From the NCBI GenBank assembly GCA_026874595.1, contig CM049306.1, positions 66,098,019 to 66,162,018 on the forward strand: a DNA stretch of 64,000 bases, written 5' to 3'. Each line of letters opens with the position of its first letter. Positions within the stretch are counted from its first letter, which is position 1. Positions 1-12,307 of the stretch are shown in pieces. The position numbers and the translations under genes are program-made. The notes beneath the pieces were generated by a model that saw nothing but the letters and a program-made list of their open reading frames with translations, was not told where the DNA came from and did no database searches. Origin of the DNA: Sipunculus nudus. Lineage: Eukaryota; Annelida; Sipuncula; Golfingiida; Sipunculidae.

Positions 1-641
1 GGTAACTTCAGTTACTTTGATATTTAGTTAAGTTGACCAGCGATGTTTTCAAACGCACCAGCAAATCGTGACATGGAGCGATGTCAACGTACGATGTGAC
101 GAAGATAATACCGAAGTAACCGGTATGAAAATGATTTGAATCTTCCGAGTTATTCCAGAAAATGGAATTTTCATCAAAAATTAATATTTCAAAATATTAC
201 TTTTAGAATTAAAATATACAGTGACTTGAAATAGATCAACAAATATTTTTTTCCAAAATATAATGACAAATCAGTAGCAAACAAGAATACGGCACGGAAT
301 ATAAAATCTGTATAAACGGGAAGAGGTTCACCGCCCTTACGTCTTCCCAAACTTCATGCTTGAGTGACCCTGCAAAAAGTGTTATGATGTGTTTAAATAA
401 AATGCCCAAGGAATTTTTAAAGTGGACAGGAATGGCCGAGTCGCAACCTACCCGTGTTCATTTCTAGATGATTGCTCGATTGTGTCTTTTGTCAAATCAT
501 TCCGTAGCGAAAGTTGGTGCGGTTTTAAAGGGGGGTTCTTAGTATTTGAGCCCCTCGCGGTGTCTCGCCTGGAATTTCGGCGAAGTCTGGGTGCGGTTTT
601 AATCGGAAGTGCGGTTTTAAGTGGAGATTTTACGGTACTAA
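1..641. repeat. Dispersed repeat, copy 1, with terminal-like right end
   Basis: Matches 36474-37113 along its whole length, so it is a long repeat cut by the left window edge. The right end carries GTGCGGTTTTAA three times (about 517, 589 and 609) and finishes GATTTTACGGTAC. That looks like the subterminal repeats and terminus of a DNA transposon, but the other end is not visible. Short ORFs here resemble nothing I recognise. Confidence 0.6.
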
Positions 642-1578
642 ACATTTTAAACAAGAAACAATTACACAAACATAATTGCTGAAATTCTGGCATGGGTGCA
701 CACAACACAAAAATGATTGTAGCTGTCACCACTAGTCTTATATACAACGAAGCTATCTGAGATATATACATATGCCAAATATCAGACTGATATATCAAAC
801 CCCTCCTGAGAAATAAGCAGGGACAACCACTGTGCAAAAATTATTGTAGGTGGCACCACCAGTTTTGTATACGACAAAGCTATTCAATATGTATAAATAT
901 GCTAAATTTCACGTTGATATATCCAATTCCTCCACAGAAATAAGCAAAAGTCACTGTAGATGGCAACACCTGTCTTGTGAATGAGAAAGCCATTAAAGAC
1001 ACATAGACAGGTCAAAACACCTTGAGTCTGATGCACGGGGCTGACTAGGCTTAGGTGAGAAAGGCAGTTGCCCCGAGTAAACTATGACATTGCTGGCTAA
1101 GGCTACTGCACTGAGTGAACTCTTGACCTGCACCTGGCAAGACTGAGTGAACTTTTGACCTGTATCTGGCTGCACTGAGTAAACTCTTGACCTGTTGCAT
1201 AATCCGACACAGTTGGCAGTCTGCCAAAGTTATAAATAGATCCAGGCTATACTTTGGTGCCAAATCTGATGCAGTGGGCAGTCTGCCACAGCTGATTGAA
1301 CTCCTGACCTATACCTGGCTGCACTGAGTGAACTCTTGACCTGTTGCCAAATCTGATACAGCTGGCAGTCTGCCAAAGCTGTAAATAGATCAAGACTGAC
1401 CTTTGGCCTGTTGCCAAATCTGAAATAGTAGCCACACCATTGCATAAGCTCACAGATTGGCTCTACATGCAGTCCTCAGGGGCATGATACTTGTGAGGTG
1501 ATCACATGATACTTGTGAGGTGATCACATGCTACCTATTAGGTGTTCACATGGTGCCAATGAGGTGATCAGATGCCTT
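642..1578. repeat. Degenerate tandem repeat blocks
   Basis: There are three repeat types in order. At 690-1000, units of about 130 bp each begin with a GGTGGCACCACC-like block followed by GTCTTGTATAC and an AAAGCTATC core. At 1090-1440, 35-70 bp units contain GCACTGAGTGAACTCTTGAC and TTGCCAAATCTGA. At 1485-1572, 25-30 bp units contain GAGGTGATCACATG. The same order recurs at 39286-40180 and 33895-34680, so this is one composite repeat. Confidence 0.7.
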
Positions 1579-1829
1579 CACTGCCAAAAATAATTTTCTT
1601 ATCTAAGGAAATATTAGTTATTTTCACTTGAAACAAGTAAAATTTACCTAAAACAAGTAAGTACCTAGAAATTAATCCTTGAATCACAAGAATGAAGCCC
1701 ATCTCTTTGATAAACAAGTAAAAGTACCTACAGTTTAGAAAAATTTACTTGATATAAGTTAATTTACCTTCAGCTGTAGGCTTTACTCCCTGATTTGAGA
1801 AAATTTAACTTTAGAATGAGTGAGGTGCA

Positions 1830-4540
1830 AGTAAAGCTTACTAATATGAATGTAACCACATATTTAACATATGCAAAATACAATTTTAATCACTGTATAT
1901 TGTAACATTGTCAATTAGGTTTACAGTCCTACATCTAACAAATGTTAAATAAACGGGGTGCATAAAAGGGGCTGTAAAGAATTTCTAAGTGAAAAATATT
2001 GAGTAATTATAAACATTTATGCCCACTCATTGTCATACAGCAGTTGTTCTCATTTTGGCTAACCAAGTCACTGAGGTAAATTTAAAGTTTTCAAACCTTC
2101 AGGGTTATAAGTGTGATAATTTATAAAGCAGAAAGTACTAAAAAAATAGTAATGTTCACAAAATCCTGTATTTAAGCTGACTTTATCTTTAGGTGATGGT
2201 TAAGGGCACCAGTTTTCAAATTTATCTGTGAATTTACTTTATCCTGGTTTTTGTTCATACTGATTTTCAGAACAATTTAACCATCTCTACCACCCTTCTT
2301 GAAAAATCTAATTCATGCTCGGTGTTATTTTCACAGTATGTGGATTTATACAAGATCAAGGTCTCTTTTAATTATATTAAATTATTAAAGTCATGACCCT
2401 ACTTTAAGGAGTCTAGCTAGGCCTTTTCTTTATCACAGAAATCAAAATAAACTCTTAAATGAATTCACAGCTAGCAGTTAATTTGTTTAAAATTAAAATT
2501 TATTTCCAGTTTTATTTAACATTTTATTTGACCTGAATTAATAAACTTAAGATATGTGAAGCATCATATTATAAAATATGGAGAATTGCATGTATGTATT
2601 GTAAAATAGTATATTAGGAGATTTAACTGTAATAAAAATGAAAAAAATGGGACACATGTTATATGTATATACACACAAGAAACTTAAAAAAAAATAAGAA
2701 AGAAATTTTCATGCAATAATTAATTTATACACAAAAATATTATATCTTCATAATCTTACAGTTGTTTCATTAATCACACAAATAATGTACCATAATGGAA
2801 GGTAACTTTGCCTGCTTTTTTTTATTTCCTGCTTATTTTCATCAGATATAGTGCAACCCAGAAATAATTGTGAAACAAATGTCATTTATATCTTATGATT
2901 ATTAATTATAAACAGAATCAATATCTGAAAAATTTACTGTCATTGTTACCGCAGGACATGCAAATTTTGAATTAATTTACACACATACATATAAATATAT
3001 ACATATATGTATATATATTATTAAGTATTGTGTATTTTACGACATGACTGCACTTACGGCATGTCCGCTTTACGGTACCAGTGACAGTTTATGGCGCCTA
3101 AAACTTTGTCAGAACGTGTATTGTCAGTTGAAATGAGGTGCTCGCATATGAACTCAACCAATTTGGATGACTTGTATCAGCTTACCTATGAGCGTAAGAA
3201 ACCACAAATATCTTATTCTAAACTGCCATCGTGCATTTTGTGCTTTTTTTATTCGACTTGTGACATTGACCCCTAAAATACCCCCATTATCGCTCACGCG
3301 CGACAGCAGTTTTGTGCTATAGTCCGTTTCACCACATGCTGTCCACCTGTTTTTTGTTGATAATTTTCTTAAATGTTTATAATTTTAATTAATTTTCAAT
3401 AAACTAACATATGGAAGTGACAACCTAATATGGCAATTAAGAATTTTACAATAAATCTGCCGTATATGTTTTACAACATTTAAGTCTCTTCACCATGATC
3501 TGGCAGATATGAAGTGTCCCTCCATAAGTAGCCATCTTTGTTTTAGCTGGTTATATTTTTTAGAGTATTTACATGAGATCATCCAATCAACAGCTGTCAG
3601 TTGAGGCTGTGTTTGCATGTGACCAATGACCTTGACCGCCATAAATGGGTCTGATATGTTGTAAAATGTAGACTGATTTCTCATATTTTAAAATAATTCT
3701 GTTTCTTAAATAAGGTGTAAGGTAGGTATTTATTTACCTTGTTGAAAATTAGGTTCTTTAATCCTCTGCTCTACACTATAATTGTTTCCCTTGAAATGTA
3801 ACTAATAAAAATTTTCATAGCAAAAAACACGTGGACATGAGGGGATGAAATGGACTATAGTGTTAAGTAAACCTTCATACTATGTGACTTATCACAGAGC
3901 ATTGTTAGAAAATAAATAATAACAGTAGCTGTAACATATATTAATAATTTAATGAACTTTTGACGCCGTGAATGACCTTTAGAAGAAAACTTGTTTGACT
4001 TGAAGTTGACATTTTTAGTAAGGCTAAAACGTGGATGTCAGAAGTCTGATCATGGATATACTACATATCACTTATAAGCAAACAGAGAAATCAAACATAA
4101 ATATGTAATTTCAGTTTTAATTATTTATGAGTGTAGAAACATGTTTAAATTTGTAATAAATGTATTGTTATTAAAAGTTTATGCAAGTTACTCACTGTTT
4201 CATATTTACAGTTAGATTAACAATATGACAATTGACATCCATTTTCTGTGGAATCATATGATTACTGTGAGATACTCTGCAGAAAATTATTTTAAAACCA
4301 TAGATCTTTATTAGCAAGTTTTATTTTCCTTACATCTCTCAGACATCTATGAGTTGAATCATAATTTAGATATTTAAAAAAAGTTTAATTTTAAAATAGT
4401 TTAGCTTAATAATAATACTTATATACAACATACAGCACATACAACATTTAAAACTTAACATACAAGTGGAAACACTTCTTTTTTTCAATATATCAATATT
4501 TTAGTTCCAATTATAAATAAATTTAATTTTAAACACATAT
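1830..4540. other. AT-rich interior, no gene seen
   Basis: Very AT-rich DNA without a credible ORF. It includes a TA/CA-rich simple tract near 2980-3020. A less AT-rich stretch at 3040-3330 contains CGCTCACGCGCGACAG and the start of a 61-codon ORF (3091-3276) that I do not recognise. Confidence 0.5.
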
Positions 4541-5389
4541 TTGCATAGTTTCAGGACTGCCTAATATAAAAACCACTGATCTGTTTCTGCTCATATTTAT
4601 TTTGCATGTCCTTCTATACTTTCCTTTGTACATACCAAAAATTAGGCCAGTATTGCTTAATTTGTTGAAGTTATGTTCCGAACATTGTACACTTTGTAAA
4701 AAATCAGGATATATATTTACTTAGTTAACATATGAATTGCTGAAGCTACAGACTTTCTTTCAGGGTAATTTGCATTTAATCAAGATTTAATTATAAACCA
4801 AATATTTGGTCTGAAATTTTCAAATTTTATAAGTTATAAGCATTAATATAAAACCAGTACTTTAAATTTTGGCCATGGAACTTTTTTTCCTGTAAGCTCT
4901 GTTGATTTTATTTTAATATCATGCACACTTAAGGATTTTAACTTCTAAATTTTGAAATTTTAAAGGAATTGACTTAAAACTGTATCTCTTATTAAAGTTT
5001 TAATGAGACCAAGTCACACCTAGGCTATACTGAAGCCTCTCTATATGTCCCTATGTTGACCTTTCAGGCTTATTATGCATGCTTGAAGGGTGGCAAACTT
5101 TACAGTCCTCCAGCTCTTGAGTGGCCACACCTGGATCTAACTGTGTCACACACCACTCCTCTAGTAGTTGTTTTGGCCAAAAACAAAATAAACAATAATT
5201 AAAACAAAAAATTTGTTATATAATAACAAATTTAAGAAAAATTAATGGTAAAGGAATTTTTTGTCAGTGAATAACAGCAACCTTTTTAATTTCTGATGTT
5301 TTATGGATCTTTTATGGATGGCCAAAAATGTATTCCAAATGACACCATGCAGTCACCATTGGGTATTTTTCATTTAAATCATAAAAATA
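4540..5389 (-). mobile_element. Family B (E-type) Helentron-like fragment, divergent
   Basis: Reverse-orientation, diverged relative of 22430-24000 and of 50640-50790 reverse complemented. Shared landmarks are TTTCAGGACTGCCTAATAT, TAAAACCACTGATCTG-like text and GACACCATGCAGTCACC. It is interrupted at 5389 by the element at 5390-7824 and resumes at 7825-7907, where GATAGACAAGGATGCAGTTG continues the same order. Confidence 0.65.
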
Positions 5390-7824
5390 ACAAGTGACCC
5401 ATGGGTCATGACGCTCAGCTGCCAAGCATGACCTGTGACATCATGCACTGAGATTCACAACTTCCAGTCAAATTAAAAAGAACCAATTAGCCAATTTGTT
5501 GAAAATTTTCTATGACAACAGAAATATATATCACCTATGTCTGGTTAAAACACTGTGAATTGATGGTCTGAGGAAAATGCATGATTATAAGCTATCAGGA
5601 ACTATTCAACAGCTTGCTTGAAACCTGTCAGTCTCAAAAGGAACACCACAAAGGGCAAATATAAGATCAAAATATATAGCAAAAATCAAGGAAATACATG
5701 CAAGAATTATTGAGAAACAGGTGCTTCTGTATGAATTTTTATTCAATACAATCCAACTGTACTGCACTTTTATAAATGATGGTAATATTTATTCAGAAAT
5801 ATTTGACCCAATCCTTTACAAGATTACATAAATATACATCCAACTGCATTCACTTTAACTGTTCTTGAGATAATATGATCAAAAGGAATTTAAAGATGTT
5901 TGCCTGGTGGCCATATTGGACTTCTGACAAGTCTGAAATCAGACAAAAACATTCTCTAAATCGGACCAAACATTAAAGAAAAATTACTGAAACTGCCCTG
6001 AAGAAAGAATTTCTAAGGTGGCTAACTGGCAGACATAATGGATTTCTGACAAGTATGACATTTGATATCCCACATTCTCCAATAAGAGACCAAACTTGGC
6101 GCAAATTATCCAGTAAAAATTGCCCAAAATAATTCAAAAGGCATGTCCAGGCCCTCATATCAGATTTATAGATAAGCAATTGTAAAAAGTGTAAGTCCAA
6201 TATTTTTTATTATCACTCTGCTTTTCAATGGGGTCAGCAGGGTAGGTAAACTGCCAAACCTGAAAGAAAAGAAATGCAGAAAGCATGACTAAGAGCCTTG
6301 AAATAAAACAAAAAGCCATCCTAAATCAAGGTACACATCCACATATTATGAGAAAAAACACTTGCTTTTATATGTGGTGATATATATTAAAATATTCAGA
6401 TATCTAGGAAACTAAGTTTATTGCTAGGATTCCATAAAATAAACTGCAAAATGTTCCCATCATCTTATATATCAGTAGCTTAACCTTAATACTATACTCT
6501 CATAGTCTTATTGCCTGTCTGAAGCATTCTGACAACAGTGTTTTTGTTATGAAGTAACAGGTACTTATCACTGAGCCTTATCACTTAATAGGCTGATACA
6601 AAAGGGAGTCATATGTCACCAGTGTCACTCACAATTACAGCCACACAGGGACATGTACCAGCTGGAGTGGGATGGTTATATATACAAGAAAAATAGAGAT
6701 GGTCTATAAAATAAGTAATTGTGAACATCCCTGACCTATGACCTTGGCCTTTTGCCCATATATCAACTGGATTCTTTCTAAATGATGGGTAACTACTGAC
6801 CACTTAAATCTGGTGTAATTACTTGGCAACCAATGGGTGAATAACTTTGACCTGCAACCTTTAACCTGCTGACCAGCTGACCCCAAAATCAATAAGTTAT
6901 TTATTCAAGCAAAAAGACCCATAAATATGAAGTTTGAGTGAAACTGAGTGATGCATAGATGTGGCATATGTGAAAGACTGAAGGTTTGGGTTGAACAGTT
7001 ACACTTGAAATATGCTCACAAGCATTTAGAACAATTAAATATTGTGACCTTGACCTTTGACTTTTTGACCTCAACATCAATAGGCTTCTTCCCTTATTGG
7101 TAGGTAAGCCATATATGACAGATGGAAGGTACAGATTGAAAAGTTTGCCTGAAAATGACTCCACGCAAGAAGTGGGTGCTGTGAACTTGACCTTTGACCT
7201 CAAAATCAACAGGTCTTTTCCCCTGTTGGCAGAGAAGCGATACCAGTGCTGGAAGGTTTGGAATGAAAAGTCTAGCTTGAAATGTGTCCACTACCTTTTC
7301 AAAGAAGTGGATCCTGTGACCCTGACCTTTGACCTTGTGACCTCAAAATCTATAGGATTCTTCTCCAACTTAGTAGGTGAGCTATATGTGAAAGATCAAA
7401 GAATTGGGATGAAAGGGTTGGCTTAAAATGCATCCACAAGCTTTTCAAAGAAGAGGCTCCTGTGACCTTGACCCTTTGACCTTTTGACCTAAAAAAAATT
7501 ATGGTTCTTCCCCTGTTGGTTGGTGAGCTGTATGTGAAAGATGGAAGGTTTGGGATGAAAATTTTTTCTCAAAGAGTTATTTCTGGGGGGTGCAAACACA
7601 CCCCATTACTTTGAGAATATAGGTCGCAGTGACCTAATTTCAGGTTTGCAAGGAGATCTTTTTATAACCTCTAAGACTGCATAGGGTTCATGGCCCTAGC
7701 CCCTACGGTTACGATTTGTGCCCTGCTAACGGACGGACGGCCGGCCGGCCGGACGGACAGACGGAAGGACGCTGGACAAAGACCCATCGCTATAGCCCAG
7801 CATGACTGAAAGTCAGCTGAGCTA
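5390..7824 (+). mobile_element. Family B variant (X), complete Helentron-like element
   Basis: The 5' end is ACAAGTGACCCATGGGTCAT followed by GACGCTCAGCTG. The 3' end has GACG/GGCC microsatellite DNA (about 7730-7770), then an imperfect hairpin with arms AGCCCAGCATGACT and AGTCAGCTGAGCT, and ends GCTA. The reverse-oriented host continues on both sides, giving both boundaries. The 5' box GCTCAGCTG is complementary to the 3' CAGCTGAGC. No coding capacity is recognised. Confidence 0.75.
6720..7580 (+). repeat. Tandem repeat of about 135 bp with TGACCTTTGACCT motifs
   Basis: Imperfect units recur near 6728, 6846, 7045, 7185, 7316 and 7460. Each has a TGACCTTGACCTTTGACC-like block, then TCAAAATCAATAGG, a CTGTTGG block and a GTGAAAGATGGAAGGTTTGG-like block. 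Exact TGACCTTTGACCT occurs at 7188-7200 and 7323-7335. ORFs across this block are readings of the repeat. Confidence 0.75.
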
Positions 7825-7907
7825 AAAAATAATTGAGTACAGTTGTTGTATACTTTTGGTTTAAGGGATTATTTTTAGCAAATTAATGATAGACAAGGAT
7901 GCAGTTG

Positions 7908-9524
7908 GTTATATTAAGTCATCTGAGCTATAGCCATGGTCCATTGTCCATCGTCTGTCTGTCCATCCGTCTATCCGTTAGACTGGCATGTTTTGAAACC
8001 AATAGGCCTTCAAACCCAAAATCCGGCATACTGTTAAGCCAGCTGTACATGAGGCAACATGTCGCGCGACAAGTCGCAGAACACGCTTGTTCTGCGACAA
8101 GTCGCACAGGGGTAAATCGCACGTTTTCATGGGTTGCGTGACATGTCACAGAAAAAGGAACATGTTTTTTTTACCTGCAACTTGTCGTGTGACATCTGGC
8201 CAAGTGTTGGGAAAAGCCAACAAATAACAGTTTTATATACATAACGATTGATCATGTTATCCATTGATAATGTGACCGTCCATGGTTTCACTGTGTCTGA
8301 TTAGGGTGCTATATATATGTGTGTGTGTTTGACGGTAAACAGGAAACTCAGAAGAAATTGTGTAGCTATCCCAGAATGCCTATGCCTATTTTTCTTATAT
8401 ATCTATATTAATAAAGAGAAACAAGATGAAATATGTCCTAGGCAGAATACATTTTTTTTGTCACTCGCACTTATATTGATAAATTGTGTTATTTTGTTGA
8501 AACCTGGAAGTTATGTTTGGTGCATGTAGCTTTAATAATAGTTTTGCAGGACATGTTGCAGAACATGTCGCTGTGTGTATGGACTGTTCTTGTTGTGCAA
8601 CATGTCGCAGAACTCTGTATTCTACAACATGTCGCCTCGTGTATGGCTGGCTTTAGATGTTCCCAAGATCTCCTACTTAACGAAAATTTGGTCATTGTCA
8701 CTCTGTCCCTTTAAGAAATTAAAGAAAAAAAATAAATTTTCCATTAAAAATCTCTTTTCAAACTTCAGGACTGCATAAATTCAAAACCAATCATCTGTAT
8801 TTTTCGTCATATGAACCACAAATATTCCCTCATATAGTTCCTATGTTCATTTCAGAAATAAGGTGTCAGTATTACTTAATTTATAAAAGTTATTGGCCCA
8901 AACATAATGTACTTTGAAAAAAAATCAGTAAAGATATTTACCACTTAACATAATAACTGTCGAAGCTAGAGACTTTTCTTCAGGTATATAACTGTATTTA
9001 ATCAAGATTAAATTGTACACCCGAAATTGGATCTGAAATTTGTAAACAAGTTATAAGCATTTATATAAAATCAGTACCTTAAATTTTGCTGATCTTTGAC
9101 CATGTCACTTTTTTTTCCTGTAGGTATATTCATTTTTAATTTTATAGCAGGTACACATAATTAATAAAACTGTTAAATACTGAAATTTGAAAATAAATGC
9201 AAAAAAATTAGGCTAGTCATTAAATTTTTTCAGGGGCTCTATTGTATTCATTTGCCATTTCATGCAAGCTCCAGGCTGCCAACTTCCGGTCACAACAGCC
9301 CTGCCAGGGTAACCTTATAAGTGATGCCACAACATTCCAGAATCCCTGCTGTGACAGGTGTACAGTTATTCTTATGTCAACTCCCCTCCCCCCTTCAATC
9401 ATATCAACCATCCATGACCTTATTATTACCTGTTCCTCTCAGACTTTATCTCCATTTGATATTATTTTAGATTTTACCTTCAAGGTCAGCTTCAGCTGAG
9501 CACAGTAACCCATAGGTCCCTTGT
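7908..9524 (-). mobile_element. Family B element in reverse, 3' hairpin truncated
   Basis: The 5' terminus lies on the right (reverse complement reads ACAAGGGACCTATGGGTTAC at 9505-9524, then the GTGCTCAGCTG box). The left end keeps only the inner hairpin arm AGTCATCTGAGCT and the TCCGTC-type microsatellite. The body shares the order CATGTTTTGAAACC, GATGTTCCCAAGATCTCC, TTTCAGGACTGC. It is interrupted by the MITE at 8037-8652. Confidence 0.75.
8037..8652. mobile_element. Harbinger-type MITE, 616 bp
   Basis: The terminal inverted repeats begin AGCCAGC and match over about 28 bp (left AGCCAGCTGTACATGAGGC, right reverse complement AGCCAGCCATACACGAGGC). They are flanked by TTA at 8034-8036 and 8653-8655. 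The uninterrupted host at 22305-22330 has a single TTA at the same place. A 3-bp TTA duplication is the hallmark of PIF/Harbinger insertion. The interior repeats an ACATGTCGCAGAAC-like motif several times in both orientations. No transposase. Confidence 0.8.
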
Positions 9525-10250
9525 TGACTGTTGTATTTAATAGGGTAGCATGTATATCACAAGTACAAAGAAGTATAAGCATCAATGAAACAAATATTAC
9601 TCCTGAAATACTGGCATGGATTGCAGTAAAATAATTTTAGGTGTTTGATATGAATTCAAACCCATCTTGAGCTGCACAGATGTATGAAACCCAAAACAAT
9701 TGTAGTTTGTACCACAAGTCTTGTAAATGATTTAGCTATCTGAAATGTATAAATAGGCCCATTTTCTATCTGATATGGCAAACCCCTCTTGAAAAATAAT
9801 CAGGGATATACATGGTGCAAAAATTATTGTAGGTAGCCCCATTGGTCTTGAATAGGATGAAGCTATCCTAAATGTAGAATTAAATAAATTTTCAGAATTA
9901 TATAGCAAATTCTGCCTGAGAAATCAGCGAGATATACACTATGCAAAAATTAATATTTATTTATGTTCATATCGCTAGTCATTTCCTTTAATACAACATT
10001 TAGCTCACTTGAGAATTGAAGTTTTGCATATTGTATTTGTCACAGATACTTATTTCATGATGAGTAATACAATAAATTTTATAGATTACTTGAAACTTTT
10101 TTTAAGCATGACAGATTGACAGTAATCTTATGTATAATTACTTTAAAGTATTACTCATTGTAGGATCCAAATATGGGATAACTGATATCATTTGCATTGA
10201 TCAATTATATAATATGCTTTGATTTTTAGTCCACTGCATGCATTTGCATT
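9525..10250. repeat. Decayed copy of the ~130-bp tandem block
   Basis: Diverged relative of 660-990 (CTGAAATACTGGCATGG, CAAACCCCTCTTGA, GTGCAAAAATTATTGTAGGT), followed by AT-rich DNA without recognisable features. Confidence 0.5.
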
Positions 10251-10647
10251 GCTACAATGCATGCATATTGCATTAAGGGTGGTTTTAGGATTCCTTTCTT
10301 GCTTAAGGATATTTTCCTTGAGTAAGTAAATATTCCTTAAACATTTGGAAAAATATATGAATTTTCTTACCCCACTCCCAAATGACTTAAAACAAGAAAA
10401 TATTTTTAAGAAACTATTCCTTATTTTAAGTCCAATTTTCTTATTTAAGTTAAATTTCCTTGTTTGTTTCTTATTTAAGATAAATTTCCTTGTTTGTTTC
10501 CTAGGTCCTAGCAAGAAAATATTTCTAGTTTTTCAAGTAAAATTTTCTAGATTATATTTAAGGAAATATTTCTTGCCTCACTCCCAAGGATATTTTACTT
10601 ATATAAAGTTTTTTTTTCTTATTATAAGAAAGTGATTTTTGGCAGTG

Positions 10648-11137
10648 TTGTGCTTGGCTGCACTGATTTAACTCTTGACCTATATCTGGCTGCACTGAAT
10701 AAACTCTTGATCTGTTGCCAAATGTGAAACAGTTGGCAGTTTCTCAACCTATTCAAGATACAGACACAATCTTGGCCTGTTGGTAAATCTGTTTACACAT
10801 ACTGAAAGACTTTGGCTGATATGCTTTTTTTTCAAGCTGACATATTCATAAACACCTTTATCAAAATATCGAGAATAATAAAAGATGCAGTCCTTTCATT
10901 GTTAAAGGTCCAATAAATCTGCCAAAAAATCATTCAAGTAAACTTGAATAAAGGGTACCTAAGAATAATTTTTGTGCAGTGTTACAGAAGTTATAATTGA
11001 AACAACAATTTTGTGGATGAACACTTATTGCAGTCCTCAGTTTGAAATAGACATAATAATGGCCATAAGACCAACTTAAGCTTTTCACGACTCAACCAAA
11101 AATCAACAAACTCAATCTATTCTGATATGATTGAACT
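10648..11137. repeat. Continuation of the repeat composite interrupted at 1578
   Basis: Continues the order seen at 40179-40740: TTGTGCTTGGCTGCACTG, GAAACAGTTGGCAGTTT, CACAATCTTGGCCTGTTGG, ATGGCCATAAGACCAAC. This is the right-hand host of the CACTG element and the left-hand host of the family M element. Confidence 0.65.
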
Positions 11138-12163
11138 AGAATATCAGCAGAAGCTGACAAAAGCCCTCAGCCAAAAGAACAGTGTTTATAGGTGTAACAG
11201 TAACAAGTACAAAATATCTGTTCTCACATGGATGTATATCTGTACATGTCTCAGTTATAAATTTAAAATGGAGAGGTATGTACCATGATTCTTAACAATC
11301 CACTAAATGCTTCCTGAAAAATAAGCTTCTAAGTTTTATTCTTTAATAAGCTCTGTGACCTTGAAAAGTAGGTCAAGGTCACCCATCTTCGAACTTGACC
11401 GAGATTTTGTCGATATACATCTTCACCAAAGGAATAAAATTCCTATTGTGAATCCTTTTAGAGATATCCCGCTCACAAGGCCAAAGTTGAAAAATCCAAG
11501 AAAAATTCATTAAAAATCAGAAATTGTTGGTGGCACCCCCAAACTTGTGCAGCAGTTACAGACCATCAGTCCCTATGATCATAGTAAGTTTTGTGGAAAT
11601 CCACCCAATGGTTCCTGAGAAATAAGCTTCTAAATGTTTTTTATATAATAAGCTCTAAAACGTAGAAAAATAGGTCAAGGTCACCCATCTTTGAATTTGA
11701 CCGAGATTTTTTCAATATACATCTTCACCGAAAAAATAAAATTCCTACAGTGAATCCTTTTAGAGATATCCCGCTCACAAGCCCAAAGTTGAAAAATCCG
11801 ATAAAAATTCATTAAAAATAAAAAATTGTAGGTGGTGCCACCAAACTTGTGCAGCAGTTACAGACCATCAGTCCCTATGATCATAGTAAGTTTTGTGAAA
11901 ATCCACCAAATGGTTCCTGAGTAATAAGCATCTAAGTGTTTTTCTATAATCAGCTCTAAAATGTAGAAAAATAGGTCAAGGTCACCCATCTTCGAACTTG
12001 ACCGAGATTTTGTCGATATACATCTTTACCGAGGAAATAAAATTCTGACGGTGAATCCTTTTCAAGATATCCCGCTCACAAGGTAAAAGTTACCGGACGC
12101 CGGAAGGACGGACGGACAGCTTGGGTGACGACAATAGCCCATCAGCCTAAGGGCTGAGGGCTA
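11138..12163 (+). mobile_element. Family M Helentron-like element
   Basis: The host at 40720-40750 reads straight across the insertion (TATTGAAAGAACCATG). The 5' region has a small hairpin (TCAGCAGAAGCTGA) and a box AGCCCTCAGCC at 11162-11172. The 3' end is a GACG-type microsatellite, then a hairpin with arms AGCCCATCAGCC and GGGCTGAGGGCT, ending GCTA. The 3' arm is complementary to the 5' box. The left boundary is approximate because a second small difference from the host lies near 11085-11120. Confidence 0.65.
11330..12085 (+). repeat. 301-bp tandem repeat, about 2.5 units
   Basis: TAGGTCAAGGTCACCCATCT recurs with its GGTCAAGG core at 11371, 11673 and 11974, a period of 301-302 bp. Units share GACCGAGATTTTGTCGATAT, GATATCCCGCTCACAAGG and CAGACCATCAGTCCCTATGA. 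It is the core array of the family M element. Confidence 0.85.
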
Positions 12164-12307
12164 AAAAACCATGTCCTGGGATAATTCTTTTGAAAAATTG
12201 AACGATTCAACTTGACAGTTTCATCATAAACGTTTTTTAACCCATATAAAACAGGTCAATGTAGGTGGCACCACAGAATCTGACCAACATTTGCACAATA
12301 CAGCAGA

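Larger units (their letters stand above)
1579..10647. mobile_element. CACTG...CAGTG terminal-inverted-repeat DNA transposon with nested insertions
   Basis: The left end CACTGCCAAAAAT followed by a TTTCTTAT-containing stretch is mirrored at the right end (13 identical bases, then about 9 of the next 11). The flanks are TT on both sides. The sequence outside, ending GATGCC then TT and resuming TTGTGCTTGGC, is continuous at 40171-40186, an empty site. The two ends therefore probably bound one insertion with a 2-bp TT duplication. Subterminal DNA is rich in AAACAAGTAAA/TTACTTG-like words. No transposase is visible. CACTG ends occur in EnSpm and Chapaev-type elements, but a 2-bp duplication fits neither well, so the superfamily stays open. 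Confidence 0.6.

Noticed and set aside
7660-7720. Minus-strand reading resembling Ala-Arg-Ala-Met-Asn, considered as the last UBE2N exon
   Set aside because: It lacks the Trp-Thr-Arg-Leu-Tyr context and lies in a dispersed repeat tail that also occurs elsewhere.
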